From contig QAOA01002296.1 in the NCBI GenBank assembly GCA_003255065.1, positions 154,227-218,226 on the forward strand: DNA of 64,000 bases, read 5' to 3'. Shown piece by piece: positions 35,701 to 47,652 of the stretch. The notes under the pieces were generated by a model, which was not told the origin of the DNA, made no database searches, and saw only the letters and a program-made list of their open reading frames with translations. The DNA is from Cercis canadensis. Its lineage: Eukaryota > Streptophyta > Magnoliopsida > Fabales > Fabaceae. How positions within the stretch are numbered: the first letter of the stretch is position 1; each line of letters opens with the position of its first letter. The translations under genes and the position numbers were made by a program.

Positions 35701-38700
35701 ATATTTCCACAATTTTTCTAATAAATAAATTCAATGAGAAAACAGAAGATTAAGTAGTACACATGGCATTAAATTAGATGCAATTACCTGCGTGGCCATT
35801 GGAGAAGGAGTATTATAAAATGACAAGTTAGAAGGACCACTATTAAGAGGTTGACTAGGAGCTCCTCCCAACATAGATGCTCCATGATGATTTCCGGGAA
35901 TATCTTTTACGTTATTGCCTTGCACATGTTTCAGTTGCCTTGGGCTCACATCTTCCGAGACACTGTGTCTAGTGGCAATCATATTACGCTCATCAGCTGA
36001 TGAATGCAGGCTTGGGGAGGTTAAGCAATTTAGGTATTGCTTTTGTATACAAAGGGCAGCTGCATCCCCAAAAACTGTACTTGCTTCTTCTGCAGCACCT
36101 AAATATGCAGAAAACATAATGATGATGACATAATGAAGGAAAGAAAATAATACTATTTAGATTCAGTTAAAAAAATTGAAACAGCCATTCACTTACACTA
36201 AGGCTACTTTTACATTGTTTTTCCCTGCTTTTTATGGAATAATATGACAATTTTTATATTTGCCAAAAGCAATTGCTTCTTCTCTAGTGCTAATTAAAGG
36301 AAGAAACTGCTGAAGATTTTCCTTTCAACCAGATAAAATTAATTTCCAAACTTCTTTATTGTGGTAGTTTCTTTCGACAACTTCCTGTAGAAGCTCACAT
36401 CAGCTTAAAAATAATTACATCCAAACTCAACTAAAACTTATCAACAGTGACAAACAGTGCTTAATTGGAGTTGGAACCCTTGGTCATTGTCAAGAACCAA
36501 TTCAACCTAAAAGCTTAAGCTGTTAGGTAAAAGCCCAGGAATTGTTTTATATCTAACAGTCATCATCAAAAAGGGTTACACATAATACAAGTAAAAAGGA
36601 ATACATACAACATCCATAAAACTTCAAAGTTAAAAAAGAAAAAAGAAAAAAAAAAAATATATATATATATATATCCAGCAAAAAATATTATAGTAGTAAG
36701 CAATTTTTACTTCCAAGCACAGACTGAAAAAATATGAAAGCAAGCCAAATCCTACGCCTCAAAACCACAACAAGGCATTTGCTGCGATAAATGAAGATGG
36801 AAAAATATGTTTATTTTTAAACTGCATAGATGTTATGTTGGAATCCCGGAAGTTATGGGATTGAATCAGGATTGACAATCAAGGAGAATGATTGACTTTC
36901 CATATATAGCTCATTTAATAGGATAGCTGTAAATCCCTTAGATTAAGCTGTATTTATTTGTAATTTCCTAGATTAGGCTATTTCTGATTTTGAGGGATTG
37001 ATTGGCTGTATCAAATCCCTATAAATTCACAGCTCCTTCACCATTTAGGTAAGGAAGCCAATACAGAATTTCTACATGGTATCAGAGCACCGATCCATGA
37101 ACATGGAGAATTCTGAAAAAACAACTTCTGAAGTTGTATCCTCCATGGCAAACCCTTCGGTGAGTGAGAGTTCCTCTCTTATGAGCTCCTCACTTATCAT
37201 CACCAACCACAAGTTAGATGGTAAAAATTTCCTCCACTGGTCTCAATCTGTTCTTATGGTGATTAGAGGCCGTGGAAAAATGGGCTACCTCACTGGAGAA
37301 GCCAGCAAGCCCAAAATTGATGATCCCACTTATGCAATGTGGGAACTCAACAATTCCATTGTGATGTCATGGCTCATCAATTCGATGGAGCCTCACATCA
37401 GCAGAACCTACCTTCTTTTCAAGACAGCAAAAGCCATATGGGATGCTGTCAAGGAAAACTACTCTGATCTAGAGAATGCCTCCCAAGTTTTTGAGATCAA
37501 GATTAAACTCAAAGACACTCGGCAGGGCAACCTTGATGTCACCAGCTACTATAACTCTCTAAAGGTATTATGGCAGGAGCTGGATCTGTTTTATGAAGCA
37601 GATTGGGGAGATGTTGATGATCACATCAAGTTCAAAGCTCACCTTGATAAGGAACGCTTGTATGAGTTCCTAGCAGGTCTGCATAAGGATTTGGATGAGG
37701 TTCGTGGCAGAATCTTAGGGAGAAGACCTCTGCCTGCCATTGGAGAGGCATTTGCTGAGGTTAGGCGTGAAGAAAACAGAAGAAGGGTGATGTTAGGAGA
37801 CAAGGATCCTAAAACTGGCCAAATAGAGGGTTCTGCCCTTTACACCAGAGGTTTTTCAGAGTCTAAATTCAAGATAGACAATGAAAACAAACAGAAAAAA
37901 TATGGAGAAAGACCTGTATGCAGCCACTGCAAGAAGACTGGACATACCCGAGACACTTGTTTCCAACTCCATGGTGTTCCACCAGGTTGGAAGCCAAGGA
38001 ACAAGAGAGAAGGGAAAGCTCATCAAGTTACCTATGAAGAATCCAGTGGAGAGGATGTTGCTAATGTTCAGTTAACAAAGTCGCAGTTGGAGGTTCTACA
38101 CCAGATCCTTGGCCATTCCTCATCTCCTATGTGCACCTTAGCTCTAAAAGGTACTGCTAATTCTGTTTCTACCCCTGACCTAGAACAATCAGCTCCTTGG
38201 ATATTTGATTCAGGAGCCTCAGATCATATGACAGGTAACTCATCTCTATTTTCTGCTTATACCCCTTGCAAACATGATTTTCGGGTAAGAGTAGCAGATG
38301 GTACCAGATCCCCTGTTGCTGGTTTTGGGACAATTAAATTGACTGATAATCTTGTTCTCAAATCTGTTCTCCATGTCCCAAACCTGTCTTGTAACCTAAT
38401 ATCCATTAGCAAACTGACTAGGGATACTAAATGCCGTGTTAATTTCACCTCTAATTGCTGTGTTATACAGGAGCAGATCTCGGGGAAGATGATTGGCAGT
38501 GCTAGTATGGCTGATGGACTCTACTTTTGGAACAAGCATGCTTCTTTGAATAAACAAGCATTGACCGTCAATGTGTCCAATGTCTCTAATTCTAGTCAAA
38601 TTATGATGTGGCATCGTAGGTTAGGTCACCCCAACTTCTTGTATCTCAAAAGTTTGTTTCCAAACTTATTTATTAATGAGAATCCTAGTTCTTTTTCTTG

Positions 38701-41700
38701 TGAGATTTGTCAATTAGCAAAAAATACCCGAGCATCCTATGCTGCAAAACCCTACATTGCTTCTCGCCCATTTGCACTCATTCATAGTGATATTTGGGGA
38801 GCCTCCCGAGTTAAAAATATTTCAGGTGCTAGGTGGTTTATCACCTTTATAGATGATCACACACGGGTATGCTGGGTATATCTCCTAAGGGAAAAATCTG
38901 AAGCCTCTCACACCTTCAAAAACTTCCACTCTATGGTCCAAAATCAGTTCCACACCAATATTCAAACCTTAAGGACTGATAATGGCAGGGAGTATTTTAA
39001 TTCTGTCTTAGGGGAATATCTTACATCCCATGGTATAATTCATGAGAGTTCTTGTGCCCATACCCCCCAACAAAATGGGATTTCTGAGAGAAAAAACCGC
39101 CACCTCCTAGAAGTCACTAGGTCCCTTATGTTTACCATGAATGTACCAAACTATCTATGGGGAGAGGCAGTTTTAACTGCAGCCTATCTCATAAACCGAA
39201 TGCCATCCAAAGTTCTTAACCTTCATACACCACTCTCGGTTTTCCAAAAGAACTTTCCTCACTATAGGTTTTCCTCTCTAACTCCAAAAATATTTGGGTG
39301 TAAGGCCTTTGTTCACTCTCATTTTCCCGGACTGTCTAAACTTGATCCTAGGGCACATAGGTGTGTGTTTGTTGGGTACTCACCTACTCAAAAGGGATAT
39401 AAATGCTATTCTCCCACTCTCAAACGCCTATTTGTGTCCAAAGATGTCTCCTTTTTTGAAACTGACCCTTACTTTCCCCCCTCTCAACTTCAGGGGGAGA
39501 ATATAGGTGAAGTTGAGTGTAGGGAAATCAATTTTGAACCTGAATCTACACCTACTGATCCTGTACAGACAGAACTGAAATCTGGACCTATAACCCTGCA
39601 TTCTGACCCTACACCCTTACCTATCTCATACCCAAGTGTGGATCCCATGCCTCCTAAAAATAGTCAACCAGAACCTGAACCTGTGACAATACCAGAACCA
39701 GAACCTGAACCTGTGACAATACCAGAACCTGAACCTGAACCTGTGACAATACCAGAAACTGAACAACCAAAAATGCTTGTTTATTCAAGAAGGAATCCTT
39801 CTTCAAAGGGAGATAAGTTAGACAAACAGCAAGGCCAAGAATCTGAGCCAAATATCTGCTCCAGCAGCACTAAGAGTCCTGCCAAACCAGCTCAGAACCA
39901 TACAGAGCCACAGCAGAACCTTGAAGACTTCCCAATTGCCATTAGAAAAGGGGTAAGAACATGTACAAAACATCCTATCTCTAAATTTGTTTCATTGGAA
40001 AATTTATCCCCTGGATTTCGTGCCTTTTCTGCTCATCTTTCCAAAACAGAAATTCCTAAAAATATAGATGAGGCCCTTTCCAAACCAGAATGGAAGAAAG
40101 CTGTCTTAGAGGAGATGAATGCCCTTGAAAAAAATGGCACATGGGAGCTCAAGAACCTACCTACGGGGAAGAAAACAGTTGGCTGTAAATGGGTGTTCAC
40201 CATTAAATACAAAAGTGATGGAAGCATAGACAGGTACAAAGCAAGGCTGGTTGCTAAGGGTTTTACTCAAACCTATGGGATAGACTATCAAGAAACGTTT
40301 GCACCTGTGGCCAAACTGAACACAATAAGAGTTCTGTTGTCCTTGGCTGCAAATTCAGATTGGCCACTCCACCAACTAGATGTGAAGAATGCCTTTCTCA
40401 ATGGAAGGCTAAATGAAGAAGTTTACATGGACATACCACCTGGTTTTGAGGGGCAGAAAGGAAAGGTGTGCAGATTAAAAAGGGCTCTCTTCGGGCTCAT
40501 GGCTCTCTATGCATGCCCCTACGTTCATAAGTGTGCACGTATTCATATATGTACAAATATGTCTTGACACCAAGTTCACGACCAAGACAAAGCCAGCAAG
40601 ATTCCAGCAAAACGTTTAGGAGACTCACTTCAGACTGAAGTCCACCAGAAAAATAGCACTAGAAATCTAGACACATATTCCTAGTCAAGACACCAGTGTA
40701 TACAAATAGTTTGATTGATGTCGGTTAGAAATCAAATAAACTAGCAATCAGGATCAGATCATGTCATCAAGAATATCAATAAATAAATGCACTTGATTTG
40801 CAAATCAGAAGAGCAAAGGGAATAAAATCAACAGGACAGTCAAGACCATTTTATTATTAAGTTTTTCAATCTGTCCCTACCTGTAGTCAATATCAAAATA
40901 GACCTGTCACCTATATTTTAAGTTGCATTATTATCTTAATTTTGAAAGCTCTTATGATGTTAAATAAGCACTTATAAGCTAAACATAAACTCAACCAATC
41001 TTAATTGATGACAATTTAACAAGAAGCCCCTAAGATAAAATTGTGTTTCTCTCACATTCTCATCTATACATGGTGTGTGTTGGGAATCAGGTGAGTGTCT
41101 TCTTACATACCTAATATACACAACTCCTCATATGCAGCCCACATTACTGGATCCATTGACAGTGCTTGCTTAAAATGATGTATAGCACTTTTCCTTCTGT
41201 CAGTGTACCTGCCAAAAAAAATTAAGAGGAACAAAGAAGGATGAATACACCAAATGTTATATTTAACAAACAAATATACATAGAAAAGAAATATGGATAT
41301 TAAAATGGCACCAATTAAGTTCCTAGTAAAGGTAAAATCAGATACATAAAGATGACGATTCAACAGAAATCAGTTCCAGCAACACAAAGGACCAATAACT
41401 AATCAAGAGATTCAGAGCACAATATGTGCATTAATGGATATTCAGAGCACAATATGTGCATTACTAGGAATCAACCACCAAAAGTCAAAGAAGAGTGTTA
41501 TGGAAGGAGGGGGGAAGTAGCAAAGAAAAAGATTTGACAAAAGATGTGCATTAATGGAGAAACTCTCAGACTATTTATAACCATTTTGTAAAAGAAGCAT
41601 ATGCAAAGCACTTGAACAATATCAATCCCTTTAGTGTTTTTGCTTAACTAAAACTGATGCTATAGAACTGGTAACAAAGTTCAGGGGTTGAAAATTTGAA

Positions 41701-43988
41701 ATCAAATTTTTACAGTGTACTTAAAAGCCTAAACAACAGTATGCCTTATGCAGCTAATAGTTAAGTGTGTGTTAATGTAAGAAATACAATATCTTATTTA
41801 GATTCCTGCCCATATTAACAACAGTGTTTATTCTACATTTTATGAATTCAAGAAAGCCTTAAAAACATTTTGAAAGCATATCTTAGGGATGCTTTCTGTA
41901 GTTGTCAATTTTTTTTTATAGCAAATAGATATTCTGCCAAAACAAATACACTTCAGTACAACTTGTTCATATTTATTTGGGTCCTCTTATAATTATCACT
42001 CCCTTTGGCTTCTTGTGTGTGCCACTGAGAGGGAAGACTAGGAAAATAGATGTCCTATTATGCCTTCTTTGATATAAATTTTTTGTGTATTTGTGTAGTC
42101 TTCTTTGATATTCGAAGATAGATTTCCTTTCACATAGCGCAAAAAGGAGCTTTCAGAAAAAATAATAAACAATTGAAGGTAAGATTGATCAGCAACCTGT
42201 AAATCAGCCCTAATAGATAATGACCAGCTGCACCATTTGGAACCTACAATTAAAAAGAAAAAAAAAAATTGTCATCTTCCTTCTTGTAGCAAATGAACCA
42301 ACAAATTGTATAAAGAGCAACTCAAAGCAAAATGGACATGTTATTTGAATAATGCAACCAAGAATAATTCATTGAAAATAGAACACACAAGAAAAGAACA
42401 GATGAAAATCACAGTCAATCAGTTCATGGAAAATAAGTGATTGCCGCCTACAGAAAAGTTTGGGAAAATAATTCTTAATATAAAATGCATTCTAACTTAT
42501 GCTTAGCACCTCAGAATTAGGTTCATTAGCAGGACATAAAGCTGCTTCAGCTTCGCTTAGAAGATCCATTTGAAAGCATGATATTGCAAACAAGTACCGG
42601 GATTGAGCCGATTGTTTTCCTTCAAGAAATAAAGAAAGAAAAAATAATAATCAGGGAGGTATAATGAGAACCACTGCAATGAGATGACAACAAACAAAGG
42701 AAAGAAAACATTATTTATTAATAACAAATTGAAGAAACAGAAAAAGAATCACAACCATATTTAAATATAATAGGGATTTTAAAACTGGTTGAGAAGTGAT
42801 TGCAAGAAACATACCCTTTAAGATATGATATGAAGAATAAGCTTGGTTACTCTGCAAGTAGCAGCCAGCTAACAGGTGCAAATTTTCCTGAAAATAAGGA
42901 AAATAAATATTGAGCTTTCACCAGGTAACAGAAAATATATAATCAAAGAAAGGGCCTGAAACAAATACTATAAACAAGAATTAACAACTAACAAAGCTAA
43001 TGAGAGTGAGAGATTCTTGTGTAGGCACATCCTAATAAATGTATCTAAGGCACAGCAAATTAGAAGGAGAGAAATGTTAAAAAGCTGACATTAGGCCTGG
43101 CCCTCAGTATAATACTTACAAGAGGGAAGTTTGAACTTTTTTTGGGTCATATGAAGTTTGAACTTCTCATTTGACATGGCTTTCCTTTTGTTTGATGATT
43201 GTATCCTCCTTGTGCATTTGATTATGGTTATAATTTCTAGGTCATTCCAAGGCAAGATTTTCTTAAGAGCAGCTAAAATAGGGGGTCTAATTTTGAAGCT
43301 AAAACCTTTGAAGAAACAGCTTCGTGTATGAACATATAATTTTTTTCATTATATCAAACTTTAGTATACTTTCTGGTTACATCAGTAAACAACAGCTCTC
43401 ATAGGCGAAGACACCCCTTTTGGAGGAGAGAAAATTACCATCTATTGGTCATTACTTTCACAGAACTAAAGAAAACAACTAAAAGAACCAAATGTTACCC
43501 ATAAGACCCCATTTTAATCATATTAGAGGGCCAATACATTGGTGATGGATTACCAATAAAACTCAGATAGCCCACTAACTAGAATAAGGAACCAAATCCC
43601 AAAACAACCACCACTATAGAAACTCACAGAAAGCACTTGAATCGGGTTAATAAGCAGAACCATCGATCTCGATGCATAACCAATATACCCAGAGCTAGCT
43701 AAGAAGCATAAGAGGAAGGAGAAAAGAAAAACATTTAACTTTGTCATGCTCTTGTAATGACCGAATTTTCTTTTACATTTTCTTGCAGTTTCTGAGCAGC
43801 CAAACACACAGCCAAGAAGGTGTAGTGTCACCGGAGGAAATATATATAAATTTCTAAAAATAAAACAAAATTAAAAAAAGGACCTCAGTTGGAAACTCAG
43901 CACAGAGGCGCTCGCAGATGAAGATTGCGTTGCTGTACGTAAAATGGCGAAGACTCTTCTGCACAGCATCGATGAGTATCGCTTCCAT
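29754..43988 (-). CDS. HBT: APC/C subunit CDC27 (APC3, HOBBIT-like)
   Basis: Sixteen exons join in phase to about 768 residues: 43988-43884, 42887-42815, 42619-42510, 42243-42197, 41208-41111, 36098-35788, 35406-35251, 34686-34470, 33901-33675, 33558-33493, 32042-31923, 31350-31274, 30843-30724, 30634-30415, 30306-30025, 29831-29754. The start [20 protein letters not shown] and [20 protein letters not shown] are the CDC27 N-terminal dimerising TPRs (about 1-145). A serine-rich linker (about 146-430) precedes the C-terminal TPR superhelix, with repeats such as [20 protein letters not shown] and [23 protein letters not shown]27 binds the co-activators and APC10 in the anaphase-promoting complex, which ubiquitinates cyclins and securin; in Arabidopsis HOBBIT is needed for root meristem division. 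All exons have GT-AG introns. Intron 5 (36099-41110) is swollen to 5 kb by a copia element in the opposite orientation. The C-terminus ([18 protein letters not shown]) is slightly longer than I expect for the family. Confidence 0.95.
36836..37076 (+). repeat. 5' LTR of the copia element
   Basis: Starts TGTTGGAATCCCGG and ends ...TTTCTACA (TG...CA), 241 bp, immediately followed by the primer-binding site. It contains a TATA-like CTATAAATTC near 37020. No matching 3' LTR is found in the window. Confidence 0.85.
37077..37088 (+). promoter_or_regulatory. Primer-binding site for initiator tRNA-Met
   Basis: TGGTATCAGAGC follows the 5' LTR directly. This word is the standard plant copia primer-binding site, complementary to the 3' end of initiator methionine tRNA. 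Confidence 0.9.
37097..40567 (+). CDS. Copia Gag-Pol polyprotein, 3'-truncated
   Basis: The frame is open from 37076, but that ATG overlaps the primer-binding site; I prefer ATG 37097 ([10 protein letters not shown]). Counting residues from 37076, domains in order are: Gag with the motif [14 protein letters not shown] (about 46-60); a CCHC zinc knuckle [14 protein letters not shown] (about 282-295); aspartic protease [10 protein letters not shown] (about 374); pre-integrase [10 protein letters not shown] (about 510); integrase with the acidic triad in HSDIWG, TDNGREY and NGISERKN; and an [12 protein letters not shown] tandem repeat (about 865-895). Reverse transcriptase includes [24 protein letters not shown] and [11 protein letters not shown], then ends at ALFGL. 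The last 22 residues ([12 protein letters not shown]... to TGA 40567) are encoded by non-element DNA, so the protein cannot copy RNA. Confidence 0.9.
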   Translation: MNMENSEKTTSEVVSSMANPSVSESSSLMSSSLIITNHKLDGKNFLHWSQSVLMVIRGRGKMGYLTGEASKPKIDDPTYAMWELNNSIVMSWLINSMEPHISRTYLLFKTAKAIWDAVKENYSDLENASQVFEIKIKLKDTRQGNLDVTSYYNSLKVLWQELDLFYEADWGDVDDHIKFKAHLDKERLYEFLAGLHKDLDEVRGRILGRRPLPAIGEAFAEVRREENRRRVMLGDKDPKTGQIEGSALYTRGFSESKFKIDNENKQKKYGERPVCSHCKKTGHTRDTCFQLHGVPPGWKPRNKREGKAHQVTYEESSGEDVANVQLTKSQLEVLHQILGHSSSPMCTLALKGTANSVSTPDLEQSAPWIFDSGASDHMTGNSSLFSAYTPCKHDFRVRVADGTRSPVAGFGTIKLTDNLVLKSVLHVPNLSCNLISISKLTRDTKCRVNFTSNCCVIQEQISGKMIGSASMADGLYFWNKHASLNKQALTVNVSNVSNSSQIMMWHRRLGHPNFLYLKSLFPNLFINENPSSFSCEICQLAKNTRASYAAKPYIASRPFALIHSDIWGASRVKNISGARWFITFIDDHTRVCWVYLLREKSEASHTFKNFHSMVQNQFHTNIQTLRTDNGREYFNSVLGEYLTSHGIIHESSCAHTPQQNGISERKNRHLLEVTRSLMFTMNVPNYLWGEAVLTAAYLINRMPSKVLNLHTPLSVFQKNFPHYRFSSLTPKIFGCKAFVHSHFPGLSKLDPRAHRCVFVGYSPTQKGYKCYSPTLKRLFVSKDVSFFETDPYFPPSQLQGENIGEVECREINFEPESTPTDPVQTELKSGPITLHSDPTPLPISYPSVDPMPPKNSQPEPEPVTIPEPEPEPVTIPEPEPEPVTIPETEQPKMLVYSRRNPSSKGDKLDKQQGQESEPNICSSSTKSPAKPAQNHTEPQQNLEDFPIAIRKGVRTCTKHPISKFVSLENLSPGFRAFSAHLSKTEIPKNIDEALSKPEWKKAVLEEMNALEKNGTWELKNLPTGKKTVGCKWVFTIKYKSDGSIDRYKARLVAKGFTQTYGIDYQETFAPVAKLNTIRVLLSLAANSDWPLHQLDVKNAFLNGRLNEEVYMDIPPGFEGQKGKVCRLKRALFGLMALYACPYVHKCARIHICTNMS
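41411..41469. repeat. Short tandem duplication in a CDC27 intron
   Basis: ATTCAGAGCACAATATGTGC plus ATTA occurs at 41411 and again at about 41440, in intron 5 of CDC27. Confidence 0.85.
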
Positions 43989-46900
43989 GGCTGGTTCCTG
44001 GTTCGATTGAGTGAGAGGGAGAGAGAAGAGGGGTTTTCTGGTTTTTGGTTGGGTACTCGTTTCGGTTCAAATCAGGGTGGCACGTGACGCTTCCTATTTC
44101 AAATTAGGTCACGTGACAGGTAAATCATGGATCAAAATTGATCCGTTGGTGTTGGTGGCAAGCAAGAAAAAAATGGAGAAGTGCCAACTCTCACAAACTA
44201 GTTTCCCACTTTACTTGAGGACACGATGTGTGTGTTTGAAAATTAGTGCAAGAATATTATCACAGTTAAACTAAAAAACAAAGGGTCTGTTTGATTTTAA
44301 TTTTTAAAAATTATTTTTTTAAAAAATAAAATAAAAAAATTTGTTTGATATAACTATTTCTGTTTATATATTTTAAAAATGTATTCTCAAAATATTGTTT
44401 TAAAAACAAGAAAACAAAAATAAGATATGACTATTTTTGTTTCCAAAATAAGTAAAAGGCGTAAAACAAATTATTTTTATTAATGACACAATGATAATTA
44501 TAAATTTTTTTATTATTTGTTATTTAAAAATTATTTTTTCAAAACAGTTTATGAAACAATTTTTTTTTATATTTTAGTGCAAGAATATTATCACAGTTAA
44601 ACTCAAAAAAGAAGATGAATATTATCAATTTTTTTCAAGCTTCAAAGGGTTTAGTGTAAGATTTGGAACTTTAGACGTTGAGGTTTCCCAATCTTTGATA
44701 CTTGTTTAGGTTCAAATCTCGGTTTTACATTAATACTTTTATTAGTTGCATAAACGATAAACTCATAGAGCAACAACTTTGAAGCGAATTTAGAAATTAG
44801 GGACTTACTTGCAAAACAAATTAAGATCGATATAAGATTTTAATCTTAATAAATATATCTGGCCATTTATGCCATTGAGCTAATGAGTTCAAACTAATTT
44901 TTACTCATGCATTCAATAAGGCCCATAGTTTAGCCCATGCCAACACCTATGGGATAAAACTTTACGAGAAATTACTTGAACTAATTATAATGAGTAATAT
45001 ATTAATATATTAAATAGTTTGTAATGAGCAGTACTAAAATCATTTTTAAAATTTATAAATTTTGTGTTTGAATTCAACCAAACGTATGTAAAAATAATAT
45101 ATTCATATTAATACCAACAAAATACATAGTAATATTAATAATTAATAAAAAATAACCCACCACTCATTACAAACACACAACTTATTTGTACTGTAATGAC
45201 TAAAATATTATTTTGGTCAATGACTTTTGTGCATGTTCTTAATTTAGTACTTTAGTATAAGGCATTCTCAAAAAAGTTTATTACCTATCATTTTTGCTTT
45301 ATTTAAATCCTTCAGTCAGAATATTGTTTAGCACACTAACGTAAGTACTTATGTCGTCAAGCTGTCATGTCATATTTTAATTAGACACATAAACACTTTT
45401 GTTAGTGTGCTAAACGACATGCTGACTGAAGAATTTAAATGAAGCGAAAGTGATAGGTAATTGACATTTTTGAAAATGTCTTGTACTCAAGAACTAAATT
45501 GAGAACATGCACAAAAGTCAGGAACAAAACACATTTTAGTCGTTTGAGTTAACATTTCAAGCTACCATGTCATTTTTTAATTGGATACATAAGCACTTTC
45601 ATTAGTGTGCTAAATGACATCTTGACGGAAGAATTTAAATGAAACAAAAATGATAAATGAAGACCCTTGTTGAAAATGCTTTATACTTTGAGACTAAACT
45701 GAAAACATGCACAAAAATCAAGACACAAAAATCAAGACCAAAAGTGTACTTTTCAAGCACTAAATGCGATTATGAATTTTTCGGGTTTGGTTAAAACAAA
45801 AGAAAAGTTTATTCACCAATTTTGATGTACTTTAACAGCAGTTGGAGAGAAGCTAAACATTGGAGTTTTTGATTATACTAAAACAGTTTTTGTGTGTTTT
45901 TACTAGTTTACTCTCGAATTATTATTAAAAATAACTTCATACACATTTTGATAAATTGGCACTTAAAAGTAATTTTTTTATACGACTTAAATAAAATTTT
46001 ATTATTATTAAATTACTTTTAAAATAACATATTCAAATATAGAAGTAATTCTCACATGATCAATTCTTTTAAAATTAATTCTTTACAAAATATATTTTTT
46101 CTTAGCTAATTCAAACACACATTAGTCCAAGGATTTTTAAAAAATATTGAAGTCTCATGCTTAAATTTTTATTTTTCTATATCTTCAACTGAAAAATACC
46201 TATCCATAACAAAAAAATTATATAAGCATATACTATACAGCTAGTCCAAAGAATCTTCCAAAAAAAAATTAAGGTCCAAATACTCTCATAGAACATATTC
46301 ATACTTTTCTTGCTCTATGGTTAAAAAAAAATAAAATTAACCCATCCTCATCCATTTTTCCATTTATAATGGTTACGTGGGTCGGAAATTGCCTCTCCTG
46401 GTTTCAAACAGCGCTACACTTCACAGTGGGGAGCCCGCGTCTCGCTGAAAAAAGAAGCATAAAGGCCTGTTTCAAATCCGAGCCTAAACTACTCAGGCCA
46501 TTTCCAGACTCAGAAATTTTCAATCTTTTTGGAAAATATCGCTTGAATGCTGAAACCCCATCACTACTCGAGGTCGATACTCTCATGGGTCTGTTTCAAT
46601 TCTTCTCTTTTCTCTACTTTCCCTTGCAAATTGCAATCTTTACATTTCCGAGAGGTTCTTCGCTCAGTTATAGACTCTGTTATCTCATTTTTTATGCAAC
46701 TGTTTTTCTATGTGAAGTTACTGCCTATCTGTTGTTAGGGATTTCCTTTACCCGTTCCTCTTTTTTTCTGGGTTAAAAACATGGTTTTTTCCGAGATGCC
46801 ATGAGAAGACTATGTGTGTTTCTTGTAATGTCGTCTGTTATTTATTCCTTAACTTGAGCTATTTGTGTGCTTGTGTTGTTTTCCATTCAATTTCATTTTT

Positions 46901-47652
46901 AAGGAGTGAAGGTTAGTTATGGGTGGATTTGATATGGAACAAATAAAATTCCAAGGTGGAATGGGGAAGGAAATTGAGAGTATCAATTTGTTTGTGAACA
47001 TTGTGTTTGGTGCAAGATATTAGGAAGTTGTTATTCTGTTTTCAATTTATTTTTTTTACTTTTGTCATCACTAAGAATATCATCTTTGTTAGCAATTAAA
47101 AAAATGATTTTGGTTTGATTATCTATACATTTGAATACCAAAAACTTAAAAATGGGAACAGACTCAATTAGTAGACCCATCTTATCATTTCAATGATGAC
47201 GCTACTCATTTAGAGGATCTTATTCTGGTGAGTTGTTTAATTACCACACTTCTTCAAGAAAGGTGGGATGAGTCCAATGAGTTGGATGGAATTTTGGGAT
47301 AATTCTAGACCTAATTCAGTCCATTCTTCAATCGCTTGGATAAGTTGGAAAGATGTTATTTTGTTAATGACTATATAAATTTCAGTTGATGACTTACTGG
47401 TACTTCATTTGAATTCATGGTGGTTTTCTTCTGTCCCTGAGATTCTCTTATTTCACTTCAGAGATAAGATTCATTACATTTAATTGCTGTTGGTAATTTT
47501 CAGTAGGACCAAATGGAAGCTGCAAGTGCAACTCCTCACTGATACTTACCTTTTAAAATGTCACTGGCACCCTACTGATACAGTGATACCCTAACCTGAA
47601 GTACTCCTGGTCTCCTCCCTAACTCCAGTGACCATCATTACTGTTTGATAAA
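43989..47652. other. Divergent intergenic region between CDC27 and the TITAN9-like gene
   Basis: 43989-44100 is the CDC27 leader/promoter. 44243-44614 is an AT-rich insertion flanked by long direct repeats, and 45192-45770 a foldback element with a duplicated arm. 46365-46600 is distinctly GC-richer than its surroundings and reads as a transcribed leader for the plus-strand gene, possibly followed by a leader intron to 47652; several short ORFs there have no family features. The rest is AT-rich. Confidence 0.5.
45192..45548. mobile_element. Foldback element with a duplicated right arm downstream
   Basis: Left arm words (GACTAAAATATTATTTTGGT, TGACTTTTGTGCATGTTCT, AGTCAGAATATTGTTTAGCA) recur inverted in the right arm (GTGCTAAACGACATGCTGAC, AACATGCACAAAAGTCAGGA, ACACATTTTAGTCG). 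A diverged direct copy of the right arm follows at about 45555-45765. Confidence 0.65.

Larger units (their letters stand above)
36836..40497 (+). mobile_element. Ty1/copia retrotransposon, truncated at the 3' end
   Basis: 5' LTR, primer-binding site and one long gag-pol frame are present, but the element stops inside reverse transcriptase (after ...RALFGL). The YADD catalytic segment, RNase H, polypurine tract and 3' LTR are absent. Sequence after 40497 (GCTCTCTATGCATGCCCC onward) looks like host intron. It sits in intron 5 of CDC27, on the opposite strand to the gene. The open frame suggests the insertion and deletion are recent. Confidence 0.85.

Noticed and set aside
37076..37096. First ATG of the copia frame as the Gag start
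   Set aside because: It overlaps the LTR end and primer-binding site; the ATG at 37097 precedes the Gag-like sequence and is the better start.
46369..46776. 135-codon plus-strand frame upstream of the TITAN9-like gene
   Set aside because: It is hydrophobic and pyrimidine-driven, overlaps the probable leader, and shows no family signal.
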